Shown here: piece after piece, positions 29,879 to 42,647 of the stretch
Layout: each line of letters starts with the position of its first letter
Position numbering within the stretch: the first letter of the stretch is position 1
Assembly: GCF_910589235.1 (NCBI RefSeq)
Contig: NC_060960.1
Location: 11,484,619-11,548,618, forward strand
Length of the DNA: 64,000 bases
Direction of reading: 5' to 3'
DNA from: Vespa crabro
Taxonomy: Eukaryota; Arthropoda; Insecta; Hymenoptera; Vespidae
Translations under genes and position numbers: made by a program
Notes under the pieces: generated by a model
Seen by the model: the letters and a program-made list of their open reading frames with translations, nothing else
Database searches by the model: none
What the model was told of the DNA's origin: nothing

Positions 29879-30166
29879 CTCGTTAAGAAAGACCTTCGCG
29901 GCCGCTTCATTTTTAGCTTCATTTTTTCGTAAACACGTACCGGTCTCGCGTGCGTACGCGTCATATCGTCTTCAGCATAAATTCCTGGGACGAACTCGGA
30001 TTAAAAGATTTTTAAAAAGCAAAACGATCGGACGAAAAGAACAGCCACTTGGGAATGAATGTGTAAATTTAAGTAGTGACTCGATCGAACGGCTTTTAAA
30101 AGAATGTTCAGTAAAAATAAGTGAAATACAGATAGACGCGACATACGGCGAGCATAGAGGAGAAGG
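26978..30166. other. Intergenic DNA between kinase copy B and Mondo
   Basis: About 3.2 kb with no supported gene. It contains (TCC)n passing into (TTG)n at 27599-27718, GA runs at 28098-28130 and 29847-29872, and an ATT-type array at 29137-29191. The right end, just before the Mondo ATG, is CpG-rich and is presumably its promoter/5'UTR. No canonical poly(A) hexamer was seen soon after the copy B stop. Confidence 0.5.
27599..27718. repeat. (TCC)n followed by (TTG)n
   Basis: Two adjacent trinucleotide arrays, downstream of kinase copy B. Confidence 0.9.
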
Positions 30167-30788
30167 ATGATGCAGGCCGGATTGATCTACAGGAAGCCCT
30201 CGACGATGATAACGTCGAGCCAGGGCATCGGTGGTGCCTTCGGACGATCCGCAGGTGGGAAGGAGGCCGTCCCTAATGATAAAACGAGGAAAAGCGTGGA
30301 ACGAGACTCGAAAGAGACGATACACTCTGGTCATTTCATGGTTTCTGATTTCGAGGCGGAGGCTCAGGACGACGAGGACGAGCTCGCCGTTCCCGTTCCG
30401 GACGAGGAAAATGGGAAATTGGCGATCATGACGCCGGTCGGTTTTTCCCTAAAAAAGTTTGTCGACGGTGATATTCTCGACGATCAACCGAATTCTCAAC
30501 AGCAGCTCAGCATCGAGACGTCCTTGAACAAGCTCTTTCAGTGCATGTCCTTGGCCTACAGGTGAGCCTTCTCGCTTCGCCGATCGCGAGCGCGTTGGAT
30601 CAAGGTCCAAAGAAGAACTACGCTTCTACTCTCTCTCTCTCTCTCTCCCTCCCTCCCACGATTACGATCGGCGGGGATGTTGTTTCGAGCGTGGGCTCTG
30701 CGAAATCCCGGCAACCGCACAAATGCTGTCGAGAAACCGAAATTAATGAAAGGGAGGCCGTAAAACCGCCTTACTACTACTGTGAGCG

Positions 30789-30823
<35 letters not shown>

Positions 30824-31066
30824 CACCCTGTCAAAGGGCGCGGCGCGGCCTTGCTTCTACCTCCTGGCAAACTCGGTCATCGAGCGTGTTACGTTCTTTT
30901 AACGATATTTGGACTTGGATCGTTTCAGCCTCGCGATGCTCGTTAAAATGCACACAAATTTATCAAATTTATCGAATTTATCTCTGCGTTTGGTAAATAC
31001 CGCGTTATCAGATAAATAAAGTTTTTCAAAGTTCTCACTAGTAGGAACGTCGAACGTAGTGGGAAC

Positions 31067-31109
<43 letters not shown>

Positions 31110-32101
31110 GACGAGATTCGCCGTCAACGAGAAAAAGAAAAGAACGATTCGAATCTCGGCGAGTCGAGCGCGATCGGTCCAACTTTCTCTACCGATTAAT
31201 CTTTCTTTCTTGCTTATCTAATCGCTCGAATTAGATGAAAAATCAAAATGATTAAGGTCCTATGCCAAGGTGAATCTAATGAAAATCCAATTTTTCGCGC
31301 ATCGCGAACGAGCTCGCGCGAACGTGGATCTGCCCGAGCTTCTTTTCAACGACTTCAATGTTTGCACATGGTTCACTGACTCGATTCTTATTTTCAACGT
31401 CTTCTTATGCCTTACGTAAGCGATAACCTCGTATTCGTACGACAGCGCGTTCCTCCTATCGCACGACTGTTTTTTACTCCTTTTTTAAACGTCATCTCGC
31501 AATCGATAATCGATCGCGATCCAACTACGTATTTTCCGCGGCAGGCACTGCCTCGAAATGGCGGATTCAATTCGAATAGCAAAGAGTTAAAAAAATGTCA
31601 CCCGCGATAATGGTTACGTAGATTAGCGTAATTTTTTTTACGAAATATTCAAGTATCGCAATATGGGATATAGAAATCGTTTCGAGCGAGATTCCAATGG
31701 AGCTCCTCCTCCTTCTTATATTCCTTCCTCTTTCTACGTCGATATAATATAATACAACTTGAGATAGAATACGTTTATGTAACGCGTTTGATAATCCTCT
31801 CTCTTCAATCGTCACCCACGATTCTTTCTTACGTAATTAAACGAACGATCTCCCGCGGGAGAACGTACGGTTTTCCCCCTTTCTTCTCGCGTTCTAAGCT
31901 AAGCCGACGCTTTCTCGTCCCTCCCCTTTTTTTCGTCTCGCAATGGAGCCCGTTTCGTAACAACTTTTGTCGACAAACCCCCTTTGCACCGCTAATCGAA
32001 CCAATCAAAAATAATACCAATTACATATATGTGTAATATATAAATATCAATTACATATGGAAATTGTAATCGAGGCTAGACAATAGTTGCGCGTTTCCTA
32101 C

Positions 32102-32145
<44 letters not shown>

Positions 32146-32821
32146 GCTCTCTCGGGGTCTCGATAGAACGAACAAGAGAAATGCGTATGCACGTGGATGG
32201 GCGGGGTCTTTGTTAAACTTTCCACCGTGTTAAAAGCGATAAGCGCGACCGTTTTATCGATCGCTTTCCACTCCCATTGCGATTCAGCAGCAATGGTACG
32301 CGTTGAAAAATATAAAGAAAGAAAGAAAGAGCCAAATACGTCATAGCAGTATGACATAAGGGCATTCGAATTTGTTCCAGACAGAAGCTGACGTCGCCCA
32401 AATGGAATCGCTTCAAAGGGATCAGACTAAGATGGAAGGACAAGATCAGATTGAACAACGTTATCTGGAGATGCTGGCACATGCAGTGTGAGGAAATAAT
32501 AACGAAAGAGAACTCGATCGTACTCGACAATGTATCCGCTTTATATCCCTTCTTTTCTCGCGTTTGCTCGTGCAAAAGCAAACCGATCGAGAGATAAATT
32601 AGGATCACGATCGAGTGGAGAGGAGATGCGAGTGTAAAGGTATCCTCCCCGCTCCTCCCACCATCAAAGAGTAATCGCTGAGAAGGAGGAACGACGGTGC
32701 AAAGGACGCGCGACTATAGACCAACAAGTAGCTCGGCCGTCGTAATAGTGGCAGCTTTTTCGTTAAGCTATCGGTGTATATCAGTTTCGCCAAAGGCTCG
32801 CTCTCGTTTCGACAACGTGCC

Positions 32822-32867
<46 letters not shown>

Positions 32868-35800
32868 ACGACGGAATACTTTCATATATCTTTTTCGTTT
32901 CTTTCTTTCTCATATTTTTCCCTTAGAGTACTTACCAGTTCTTTTACTCGATTATATTTTGCAAGGGGCTTCACGCGTCTTCTCTTCGATACCTCAAATA
33001 ATTTATTCCATTCTTCCTCCCGTTCTACGATATTAAAAGTAGAATAGTTTCTTTCACTTCCGTTGATCAAAAGAATCATTTCGATCTCGAGCGAGATTGA
33101 AATTTTATTCTAAACTTATTATTTTCCCGGCTGCCGTTCTTTCCATGACTCCGAATATTTCCCACCGATCATTTCTACTTATACTACGCACATATGTGCA
33201 TATGTAGTCGCGCAAGCAGCAAAACGATTTTTGAATCGTCAGAGAAAAACGAGTTTCGCGCTACGTTCCTGGCTACGTTCGACGCGGCCGATCGCCGTTT
33301 CGCATAAATTTCCGATATTCCACTTTATCGCGAGCGTGGAATTGCGCGCCTTGCATTTACTCCCCCGCCCCCTCGCTCCTCGCCCGTTAACGTCGAACGT
33401 GTCGAACGGTAAAAGAGAAAAGCTTGAGAATCGATGAGGCAAGATTGGAAAAGAACAAATCTTTGTTTGCCTAACTACGTTAAGAGAGAAAGAACCCCCT
33501 CCCCCTCTCCCTCCCATTTCGTTGTACTGACAGAAAATACGTCGACGTAAAAAACACGATGTCGGAACAAACGCGAATTTGTATTAAAGGCCATTTCGAA
33601 GAACCACCGTCGTCGTCGTCCTCCTCCTCCTCCTCCTCCGTGATAGAAGAGAGGAGAGGGAAAGCCCTTGGATCGTCGTAGCTATGCATTACGATCGTGT
33701 ACTCTACGCAAGTTTTTTTCGTTCGAGGCACAAGCGACTTTAACTTTAAGAAACTTTTCCCCTACAGTTATACTGAAGCAAAACACGTTGGTGTGCCAGT
33801 TCGCGTCGCCCCTGGACGTCGACACTCATAATAAGCCGGAGGTAAGGATAAATAATTTTTCTCATATATCTTCAACGATCTCTTTATTCGTGTTATTTTT
33901 CCTCGGGACTAGACTTTCTTGTAATTCTTATCTGATCAGGCGGTCGTCCTGGAAGGCAAATACTGGAAACGAAAACTTGCTGCGGTTACTGCGGAATATA
34001 AGAAATGGCGCATGTTCTACAGAAACAAAATTCTTGGCTGGACGAACAAGGATGGTACCGAGGTGGTACGTCGCCATCGATAATCTTTCTTATAATCGTT
34101 ACGAGGAATAGCAAAAGTTTCTTTAAAAACAACAGATCTTTTTGCAGATGGAATCGATGGACACGCTAGATTGGAACAATGGCATGGAAACGTCGGAAAA
34201 TTTTGGCACGAATACGACGAACGCGTATGGGAGCACCGGTGGGGCTCACAGCGGAGAGAGTATGATGGTTGACGAAGACTATATGGAGCTTATGACGGAT
34301 ACGCTATTCTCCACGATTAGTTCGAATCAACCTATATACTTTCCAGATCCCAGAGAAATCGGTACCTATCACATTGCCTATCGCACGATAGTAGTAAAAG
34401 TTTTAACTCTCTTTTCTTTTCTTTTCTTTTTTTTCTTTTTTTCTTTTTGTTCGACTTCCTTTTCTTCTGTCTCTCCTTTTTTTTTTCTTTTTTTCTTTTT
34501 TTTTTCCATTCAATGAGATAAATGCGATAAGGAAAGAAAAGAAAATACCAAATGCTCTCGTCGTTATTCGTACAGCGCGCGGAGCGAGCCTGGCGGATTT
34601 CATTCAACCGAGCTTGGGACCACTTCAACCTAATCTCGACGATTTTATGGACACGCTCGAGCCTTTGCAAGGTAATGGACCTTTCTCTATTTCGATCTTG
34701 TCATGGCGATACCAATGGCGATCCTAATCGGCGATGGGTCAAATTTATAGAATTCTTGAACTCAAAGTTACCACCTGTACCGGAAGAGGAGGACATGTTT
34801 CGAGGTGGTAGCTTAAACGCCAATTATCCCGATATCGATCTGATGACGCCGATCAATCAGATGAACGAACTGAACGAGGAGGCTACGTCGAAGGACGAAC
34901 GCTCGTCGACGGTCTTGTCCGTGGAACGGGGAAACGGCATGCAGAATCTTCAATATACCGGAAAGATATATAACCAGTCTGAGGCGGAGTCTGGCAGCGT
35001 TTACAGGAATGACATGTAACGCATTCCACCTATATTACTATTATCATCATTTTTCGGTCTTAAACGAAAGGCGCGGACGCCGCGCAGCGGTTTACGAAAA
35101 ATTATTCTTTTCTCGAACATAGGGACGTAGAGATGAATTACAGGGCTGCCGTGGAAGAAAATTTTGAGAGGTCGACGGCGACGAGAACGACGAGGACGGC
35201 GACGACGACTGCGACGGCGATTACGACTACGACGACCACGACGACTGCGACGACTACGACTACTACGACTACTACGAGTAATGATCAATCCACGCGTGAA
35301 AAGATCCGACAAGAGAATCGTCGATCCGGTAGAATAAGTCGCGTGATACAACAGACCCACCAACAGACATCTCAACGAGCTGACGCGTATCGGCAGGCCG
35401 TTCAAAGTGTACAAACGGTTCAACGAAATTCGGTCTACGAGCAGCCGCCGAGCCAGCAGCAATCTTCTTATGCCATGGAAGTACAAGCGACGGTGCAATT
35501 GGCCGCTCCCGTCGACAATCGAATACAGGTAGCGACGTTGAACGATCGGTCCGTCGTCAATGCGACCCAGATCTCCTCCTCGATGGCCGCCGAGGTACAA
35601 AATTTGGTAACGGCCCAGCAGCAAAGCTTTGCGCAAAGTAACGCGGCATTGCCGGGCACTCAGCAGCACCGGTCCATAAGATCTTTACCGCCTACCCCGC
35701 CGATGTCTACGAAGCCTTATAAAATCGTTCAACCACAGCCAAATACTTGTTACAAGCTATCGAACATCGGTCAAAACTTTAATACTCAGCAACAATGTAA

Positions 35801-36670
35801 ATTCACTGGCAATAACTTCAAGGTACGTCGTACATGCTGCTCCTCCGAATGAGTTTCGCTACGTAACGTAAATTTATCTGCAATACGATATAATATTGAC
35901 GTCACGCTCGATTTATTTTCTGATCGACAGACGCATCATCCCGCTCAGCAACAAGTCGTATCGCTTCCAACGCAACAATCAACGCAATCGCCTATACTTT
36001 TACAATGCAGATCTTCCGGATTGGATCTTACATTGCAACCGACAAAATTAGTACCACAATCGATTCAAACTACGTCGGAGAAGGAAGTCTTTGCGGTGCC
36101 TAAGGTTCGTTTCGTACCGGTCGCGCGTACATGTCACGATAAGAAACGTAAACGTAACTTTATACGATACTTTTTTTTTTCCAGTACCAAATGAAAGCAC
36201 GAAACAGATCTAGGAGTAGTTCTTCCTTGATACCTCCGAGGATGAATCAATTGCCCTTGGCCTCGGCAATTAGCGACCCTGCTCTAAATTTAAATAACAA
36301 TGTCTTGCTTGCGCACCTCCTTACCAACAGTACGTAAACATGCCGCAAAAATGAATTTTCTCTCTTTGCAATTTCTTCACTTTGCTATTTCTTTCACTAT
36401 TTCAGATACGTCCGGTATATGTACGATGAACGCGTCGACCGAAAAAATAATACCAACGACGAATAATCAATCCGGCACGGTTAAGCATATATTACCCATT
36501 TTACCACCGACAGCTTCGGCCACCCAAGTAACGACTACTCATCACATTGCGACGCCAGTCACGGTTCAAGCTATACAAACTTCCTCCATGCAAGCATCGC
36601 AGCACCAACAACAACAACAACAGGTAGGTCGTTCAGAGTTAGAGAAAGAGAGAAAATTATGATCGATACA

Positions 36671-36730
<60 letters not shown>

Positions 36731-37876
36731 TGTGTTCTTTCAGGGGATACAATCGAGTCAACAGATTCTCTTGAACAATCAAACTCATCCACCGCAGAAC
36801 AGTCCTGGCTCGCCCAAGGATCATTCCAACGCGCCTAGTCCTCAAGCTTTGAGTCTGAGTCCTCTTCACAGTCCAATGAGCATCGGTAGTCCATTGTCGC
36901 CAACGCGAAGTTACGTTAAAGGAGAATCGGAACGTGGACAGTACAAGGAACAAAGAAGGGTCGGCCATATCCATGCCGAACAAAAGCGTAGATACAATAT
37001 TAAGAATGGTTTTGACATGCTTCACAGTTTAATACCGCAGCTCAATCAAAATCCCAATGCAAAATTGAGTAAAGCTGCCATGTTACAAAAAGGAGCGGAT
37101 TATATTAAACAATTAAGGGCAGAAAGGAATCAGCTCAAGGAGGAGATGGACAATTTGAGACATCAGATCGAGTGCCTTAATACTTCTATCAGGTAAAAAT
37201 TTTCTTTATCTGTTCGACGAACAAATTCATGCAATGCGTATACATATATATATATAGAGAGAGAGAGACACGTACGCATACCTTTATGAACGTACTTGAA
37301 AAATAAATCGTACCTTCTTCTTCTATTTTATATTAACTCGCACGATGCTCTTTCAGTAATTGTCAATCCATGCTTCCTGCAACGGGTGCCCCAGTCTCGA
37401 GACACAGAACCAATAAGATGAAGGAAATGTTCGATGAATACGTTCGCACCCGTACTCGAGAAAATTGGAAATTTTGGATCGTATCCTTGAAATAACTCTT
37501 CTTATAATAATTCCTCTGATAATATTTTTCTTAACATTTTCTCCCTTAACAGTTTAGCATTTTGCTTGAACCCCTAATGCTATCCTTCAATACTTCGGTA
37601 TCAACGGCGAGTATCGAGGACCTCTACAGAAGTACAATATTATGGGTCGAGCAGCATTGCTCGCTCGTAGATCTCAGGCCAGGTTTGTGGTTTTGCGACT
37701 CTTCAATGCGCTCCAAATCTATTACGTTTATATTTATATTTATGACTTTCGCAGCTGTTCTCAACTCCCTAAGGTATCTGTGTACTGCCACTGATATTTT
37801 GGCAGATCCTGGTCGCCTGCCCGAGGAAGCACTCGCGGCGGTTAATAGAACGGAACGACGGCGATCCATACAGTGA
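30167..37876 (+). CDS. Mondo: Mondo (MLXIP/ChREBP-type) bHLH-leucine-zipper transcription factor
   Basis: Fifteen exons join in phase to about 1112 aa: 30167-30561, 32381-32487, 33768-33841, 33940-34065, 34148-34361, 34576-34671, 34751-35015, 35123-35822, 35931-36104, 36185-36329, 36406-36623, 36744-37192, 37357-37480, 37553-37682 and 37755-37876. Mondo proteins dimerise with Mlx and activate E-box/ChoRE genes in response to glucose-6-phosphate. N-terminal Mondo conserved regions are present: HSGHFMVS, ETSLNKLFQCMSLAY, KLTSPKWNRFKG, DKIRLNNVIWRCWHMQF and EGKYWKRKLAAV. The transactivation signature ADFIQPSLGPLQPNLDDF is in exon 6. The bHLH (RRVGHIHAEQKRRYNI, about residues 909-965) is followed by a zipper and the cytoplasmic-localisation-type region FDEYVRTRTRENWKFWI. 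A Thr-rich tract from ACG repeats (about 442-475) and a short polyQ interrupt the middle. Exon 4 has two adjacent donors, GTG and GTACGT, so one Val is uncertain. Confidence 0.94.
30562..32380. other. First Mondo intron, GA/CT-rich
   Basis: A 1.8-kb intron bounded by GTGAGC and TTGTTCCAG. It contains GA tracts at 30788-30820 and 31072-31108 and a CT tract at 32105-32143. No internal coding sequence is supported. Confidence 0.6.
32488..33767. other. Second Mondo intron, CT-rich
   Basis: A 1.28-kb intron bounded by GTGAGG (32488) and CCCCCTACAG. It contains a CT tract at about 32823-32865 and a TCC run near 33615-33639. Nothing coding was recognised. Confidence 0.6.
36674..36729 (+). repeat. 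(TG)28 tract inside a Mondo intron
   Basis: This fills nearly half of the 120-nt intron 36624-36743 and ends about 14 nt before the exon that encodes the bHLH. Confidence 0.95.
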
Positions 37877-39739
37877 CGATCGAGTTCAGAACGGAGATCT
37901 CTTGGAAAAGCAAACGCGCGAAATATATTGAGACGCCATGTAGAAATCTAAAGTTACCTTACTCAGTAAGGCCGTTAATAATCGAAGAACATATTCAAAT
38001 AAGTGATATAAATCATATATTTTTGTCAAAGCACAAACTCGTACATTCAGGATCTCTCATTAAAGTCCTTTAATACCAAGAAAGAAATGTCATTGAAGAA
38101 GATTCGATCGATCGATGGGGATCGCTCGAAAAAAAGAAAAACTTATCGATTCGGGAAATCCCACTTCGCACTCTTTCGCATTGACTTTGCCTCTCCCTCT
38201 TAATAGTTAAATACGAATACATATATATATATATATATATAGACATATATATACATATATTCTTCATTCGGTAGATAGGAAAATGTGCGATGAGGTTCTT
38301 TCACGGGCATTTTCTGCATCATTTCTTAACAACGTTTAATAATTATTATTCCATGCAGATATATTTTAGACGCGAACAACGACACTGGTATCCAACAGTG
38401 ACCATTTAAACTCGATCAATTCTGTGATATCTTTAATAACGTACTAACCCGATTACACTGTAAATTCTCAAAAACATCATTCACAAATGTATCCGTGCAT
38501 TGGTGTAATTATGCGCAATGGTCGATGGAATACCATTATGCCACCGGCCATTTCATATGATACGATCAATTTAAACTTTAGTGTGTTTAATAAAAATAAA
38601 TTGATTTTTGAGCGAAGCAAATTATGGATATAACCCATCTATAAATGGGGCTAAGTGTTGTTCTTTTGTAATAATAATAAAGAAAAGTTTTTTCTATGTA
38701 ATTATCAAACGTATCATAAAGCTCGCGCGAGATGTGATAGGTAATGTTTGGAATCTTACGATCTGTATAAATTTCTTTTTCTCTTAAACGCCTTCGGTAT
38801 ATCGCGTACGAGGAGATTACGATCTTGCATACAAATGCAATCTCGCTCACGATCTTCAACTTGCCTTAAAATATTAGTCGCACGTAGATTATAATCTGAA
38901 ATCGTACATACTGCATCGGTGCATACATTTTTTTCTTTCTCCCTTTAAATGACGACACACTACGCCCGTTATATATCGTCGTATAGTCATCCAAAAAAAA
39001 ACGTATTACGGCAAACAGTGGACACTTTGTTCGAATTCATTTGCAATGAAAAAGTAGTTAAATATATGAGTCTCCCAATGTATACTTTGACATTTGTCAT
39101 TTTTAACGACGCTGTATTGGTCATTTTAAAGGCATTTCGAGTTGCATTGTCCGAGAATTTATTTAACGCGTGGCTCGTTATGTCGTACTAACTTAAAAAT
39201 ATAAAGGAAAGGAAAAAAAAAAAAAGAAGGCGAGATTCTATACGACGTACTTGTACATTGATCAAAATGACATGGAAATATTTGCGGCCCTCCTCAATGT
39301 TCAATACAAAGGAACAACGAGATCGATCCACGTAGACGTGTAGCTATGCCAAATAATTATTTACTTACGTACATTATATTATCTAAGATCTTTGCAAACA
39401 TAAAGTTTCTTGTATCGATTTTCTAACAAGTTTTCAATCACTTCCATAAATAGGTGCCATATAATGTTAATGTTATATTACAAGAGACTGTTAATATTAA
39501 AGTAATACAATCAACAGTCGCTTTAAACGCGAAGCTTTTGCCATATTAAGAGAAGAGAGAGTATATAAATTCGAGTTATGCCTCCAACCGTGTGCCTCTA
39601 TAAATTTTATCAAACATTAATATTATTAATATCCGTGTTATATTAGATTTTCACTTTGCGAGCTAGCCACTATTACGCATAAAGAGGAAAAACAAAAAAG
39701 AAAATAGCACATACATACCTATATGCGTATACACGCACG

Positions 39740-39787
<48 letters not shown>

Positions 39788-40799
39788 GTGTGTGTTACAG
39801 AGTAATATATATTAATATGTAACTTTATGTATCGAAAATGTACAAATCGCATATAAGTATCAATTATTAGAGCTTAGCTACGTTAAAGTACTACTCTGGA
39901 TATTACGAGTATTCTCATTTTTTGTACGATTGCACGTACATATCTATGTATGTCCATGAAGAAAACTCATCTATGAACGTGGTCCTTATTTTGTGCGTAT
40001 GTACATACATGTGTATAAACACATAAGGGAAGAAGAAGTACGATCATGGAAAAAATAAAATTTCTCCAAAACGTTTATTTTTTCGAAACTCGTTGTTGCA
40101 ACCATATACGTACATCATTTGTTTCGATCGTTTAACTCCTTTCGTAAAATTCTTATTACTTTTTTTGTAAGCTATACGACGACGTACGAATGTCTTTTTT
40201 CTTTTTCTTTTTACCTATAAACTTATGACGCGTTTATATATACATATATATATATACATACATATGCATATGCATGTATATGCACATGTATATATACACA
40301 TAGGTATTTGCAAGAAGAGCGCGCGAAACAGCAAAGGAATGTTTGTTTATTTTGTACATACAATATCTATCATGTTCACGTGACAATTATACTATAACGT
40401 TATTATTAAAACAAATGTTAATCTTGATAAAATGGGATAACGATATTGTACCTTGTATATTTGTTACAATTATTCACGTTAGAAAATAAATACTGTTGAT
40501 GGCACACGTTTACTTACTGCTTGAACGGATACAGTTACAATTTAGTAATAAGATAATGTTATCTCTCTTGGCATTGATTTTCAACTAAATAAATAAGGTT
40601 AGAATAACTTTATATCTAATCCTTTTCATCCTAATGTCAGAATTTATAACGCGATAAAACATAGTCGTACCGCATAGCGCGTCGCTAAATTAATTTACAA
40701 ATTAAAAATTATACGCACGAATTGTAATAAATTAAGTTTAACAATGAGGCCTAATAAACGTATGAAATATTCGCAAAGTAATTACTCTTTGCAGGGATA
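37877..40799. other. Convergent 3' region of Mondo (+) and RPAIN (-)
   Basis: AT-rich DNA with no supported coding frame. It must hold the Mondo 3'UTR (AATAAA at 38589) and the RPAIN 3'UTR (AATAAA on the minus strand opposite TTTATT near 40346). TA/CA arrays occur at 38220-38250, 39735-39785 and around 40235-40300. The 3' ends may overlap or lie close. Confidence 0.5.
38589..38594 (+). terminator. Candidate poly(A) signal of Mondo
   Basis: AATAAA about 710 nt after the Mondo stop codon. Other hexamers occur further on (for example near 40484), so a longer 3'UTR is possible. Confidence 0.35.
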
Positions 40800-41684
40800 T
40801 TATATAACGCACGTTAAGAATGAACATTCTTCGCACGTCATATACAGTACAGAACCTTTGTTTTCGCTGACCATTGTAAAACCAGGTACTGCGGTACAAT
40901 GTTGGGAATGATTATTAACGCTATTATCGATTAAATTTCCAAGAGTTCGAATATCGTTACAATTTATCGGCCAGAATCCGCAATCCTTGCAATATACGGA
41001 CTCTGATATTTCTATCATGGTACCGGTCTGGCATACAGGACAAATTAGTTTTTTCCTATCGTCATAAACAAGCGACTCTATCCACTCGATTTCGTCCTGC
41101 AGCATACGCTCGTATTCTTCGTATATCCAGTTCTCTTTGATTAATAAAAGAAACAAAATATTACTCCTTTGTATCATCATAAGGTATATTATATTAATAT
41201 CTACCAACGATGGATTTATTATACCTTCTTCCTCGTCCATTTCTCTATCCAATTGGAAATCTTCTTCCGGCTAGTCGTTATAAACGACAGATCATTTATC
41301 AATAGGATAGAATTATCAATTAGTTTTTGATAAAACTAAATTTATTTTTTTCGTTCGTTTATATATCTTTTTACCTTTTCAGATGTATCCCCGAGGCCGA
41401 GTCTTCTCACGTTAAATATTTCTTTTCTTCTTTCCTTCATTCTTCGACGACATCTCTGTACGAAAAGATTAACGTTAAAAAAGTTTCCTTTTCTCTTTTA
41501 ACATTTCGTTGATACCGATCAAAATCAATCGTATGTCAAAATATATTAAATAATATGTTGTACATCATTTTCTAACCTGTCTAAGAACTTCCTGCAATTG
41601 TGGCGATTTATTCTTTATTTTATTTATAGTATCCTTAATCCTTAATTTCGTAATTAACAATGGACTCAAGCCCGTATTCTCCAT
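40800..41684 (-). CDS. RPAIN: RPA-interacting protein (RPAIN/RIP-alpha family)
   Basis: Four exons on the minus strand: 41684-41577, 41455-41375, 41270-41225 and 41134-40800, about 189 aa (human RPAIN is 219). RPAIN binds replication protein A and mediates its nuclear import. Visible: a basic N-terminal segment (RCRRRMKERRKE) like the family's QRCLERMRNSR, an acidic helical middle (DEEEENWIYEEYERMLQDEIEW) and a C-terminal zinc-ribbon region with ICPVCQ, YCKDCGFW, SQHC and TCEECSF, spaced as in RPAIN. The 90-nt intron 41224-41135 is in frame and stop-free; splicing it restores the family-like ENWIYEEYER junction, so I treat it as an intron. It faces AKTIP head to head and Mondo tail to tail. 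Confidence 0.87.
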
Positions 41685-42647
41685 CGCTCTTAATCACAAA
41701 TTGTGTCGTTAACACTATATAATAATTTCTATTAATTATACGCACAGGAATATAGTACCACCGAGAAATAAGAACGTTCTCATAACGCAATGGAAGTGGT
41801 GATTCAAGGAAACTTTATATCGGCACTCCAACGAACATCGCCAACCGCTATTAAAATTAAATCATTACTTTTATTATTACATTTAAATATGTATATATAT
41901 ATATATATATGTGTGTGTATATATTTATATACGTATATACATGTAAAAAGCATACGTTAGGACACAATGAAATGAAATACTGAAAAAGACAAGACGTTAT
42001 CTCGAACTAGTATGAACAACAAAATACGAATGACGAATGGTAAGGTAGCGCGGAATTCACAATCGATACTCTTAATAAATACATGTATTTAAGATAAATT
42101 TGGGTCTACAGCAAGGTCCGTGTGCTTGTTAGACTCGGGCAATCCATATCAGTTGCATTTCGATAAGATCTCAATTATCTTTAATTGTAAACAATCATCG
42201 ATCTAATTATTGTTGCGTTTAGAAACTTATTTCTATTGGAAATATCGAATAGGCGGTTAAAGACGACTATTAAAAATTAAATGTCTTTTGTCAAATTGAA
42301 TATCTTTAACTTTCTTTTTTTTTTTTTTTTTTGTTTCTTTTTCTATCGCGATCGGTATTAGACCGACATATCGACGATATCGAACGTTGATATTAAAAAC
42401 GTAGAAATCTGCCGGAGAGCTTAATATATCTTAACCTCTAATATCTTAGGAGGTATCTACAAGATCGACGATCCCCCCATCTCTAAGAGTATGATTCGCA
42501 TTTCGCAGTTGCGTATACGAATATGAAGCCGTCCAGTGTATTCTAATAGAGAGAATTTCTTTTGAGACGTTGATTTTACGTTAATTAAAATGTTACGTTA
42601 ATCATATCAAAGAATAAAATTGTAAATCCACTCGCAGAAGATCCGTC
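41685..42647. other. Divergent promoter region between RPAIN and AKTIP
   Basis: 963 bp separate the two start codons, which point away from each other, so a shared or bidirectional promoter is likely (inference). A TA/GT array lies at 41892-41925 and a T-run near 42314-42332. No coding frame was recognised. Confidence 0.45.

Noticed and set aside
35001..35669. 222-codon minus-strand open frame, Arg/Leu-rich
   Set aside because: It is the antisense shadow of the Mondo exon with the ACG repeat; codons follow the sense strand and no family is recognisable.
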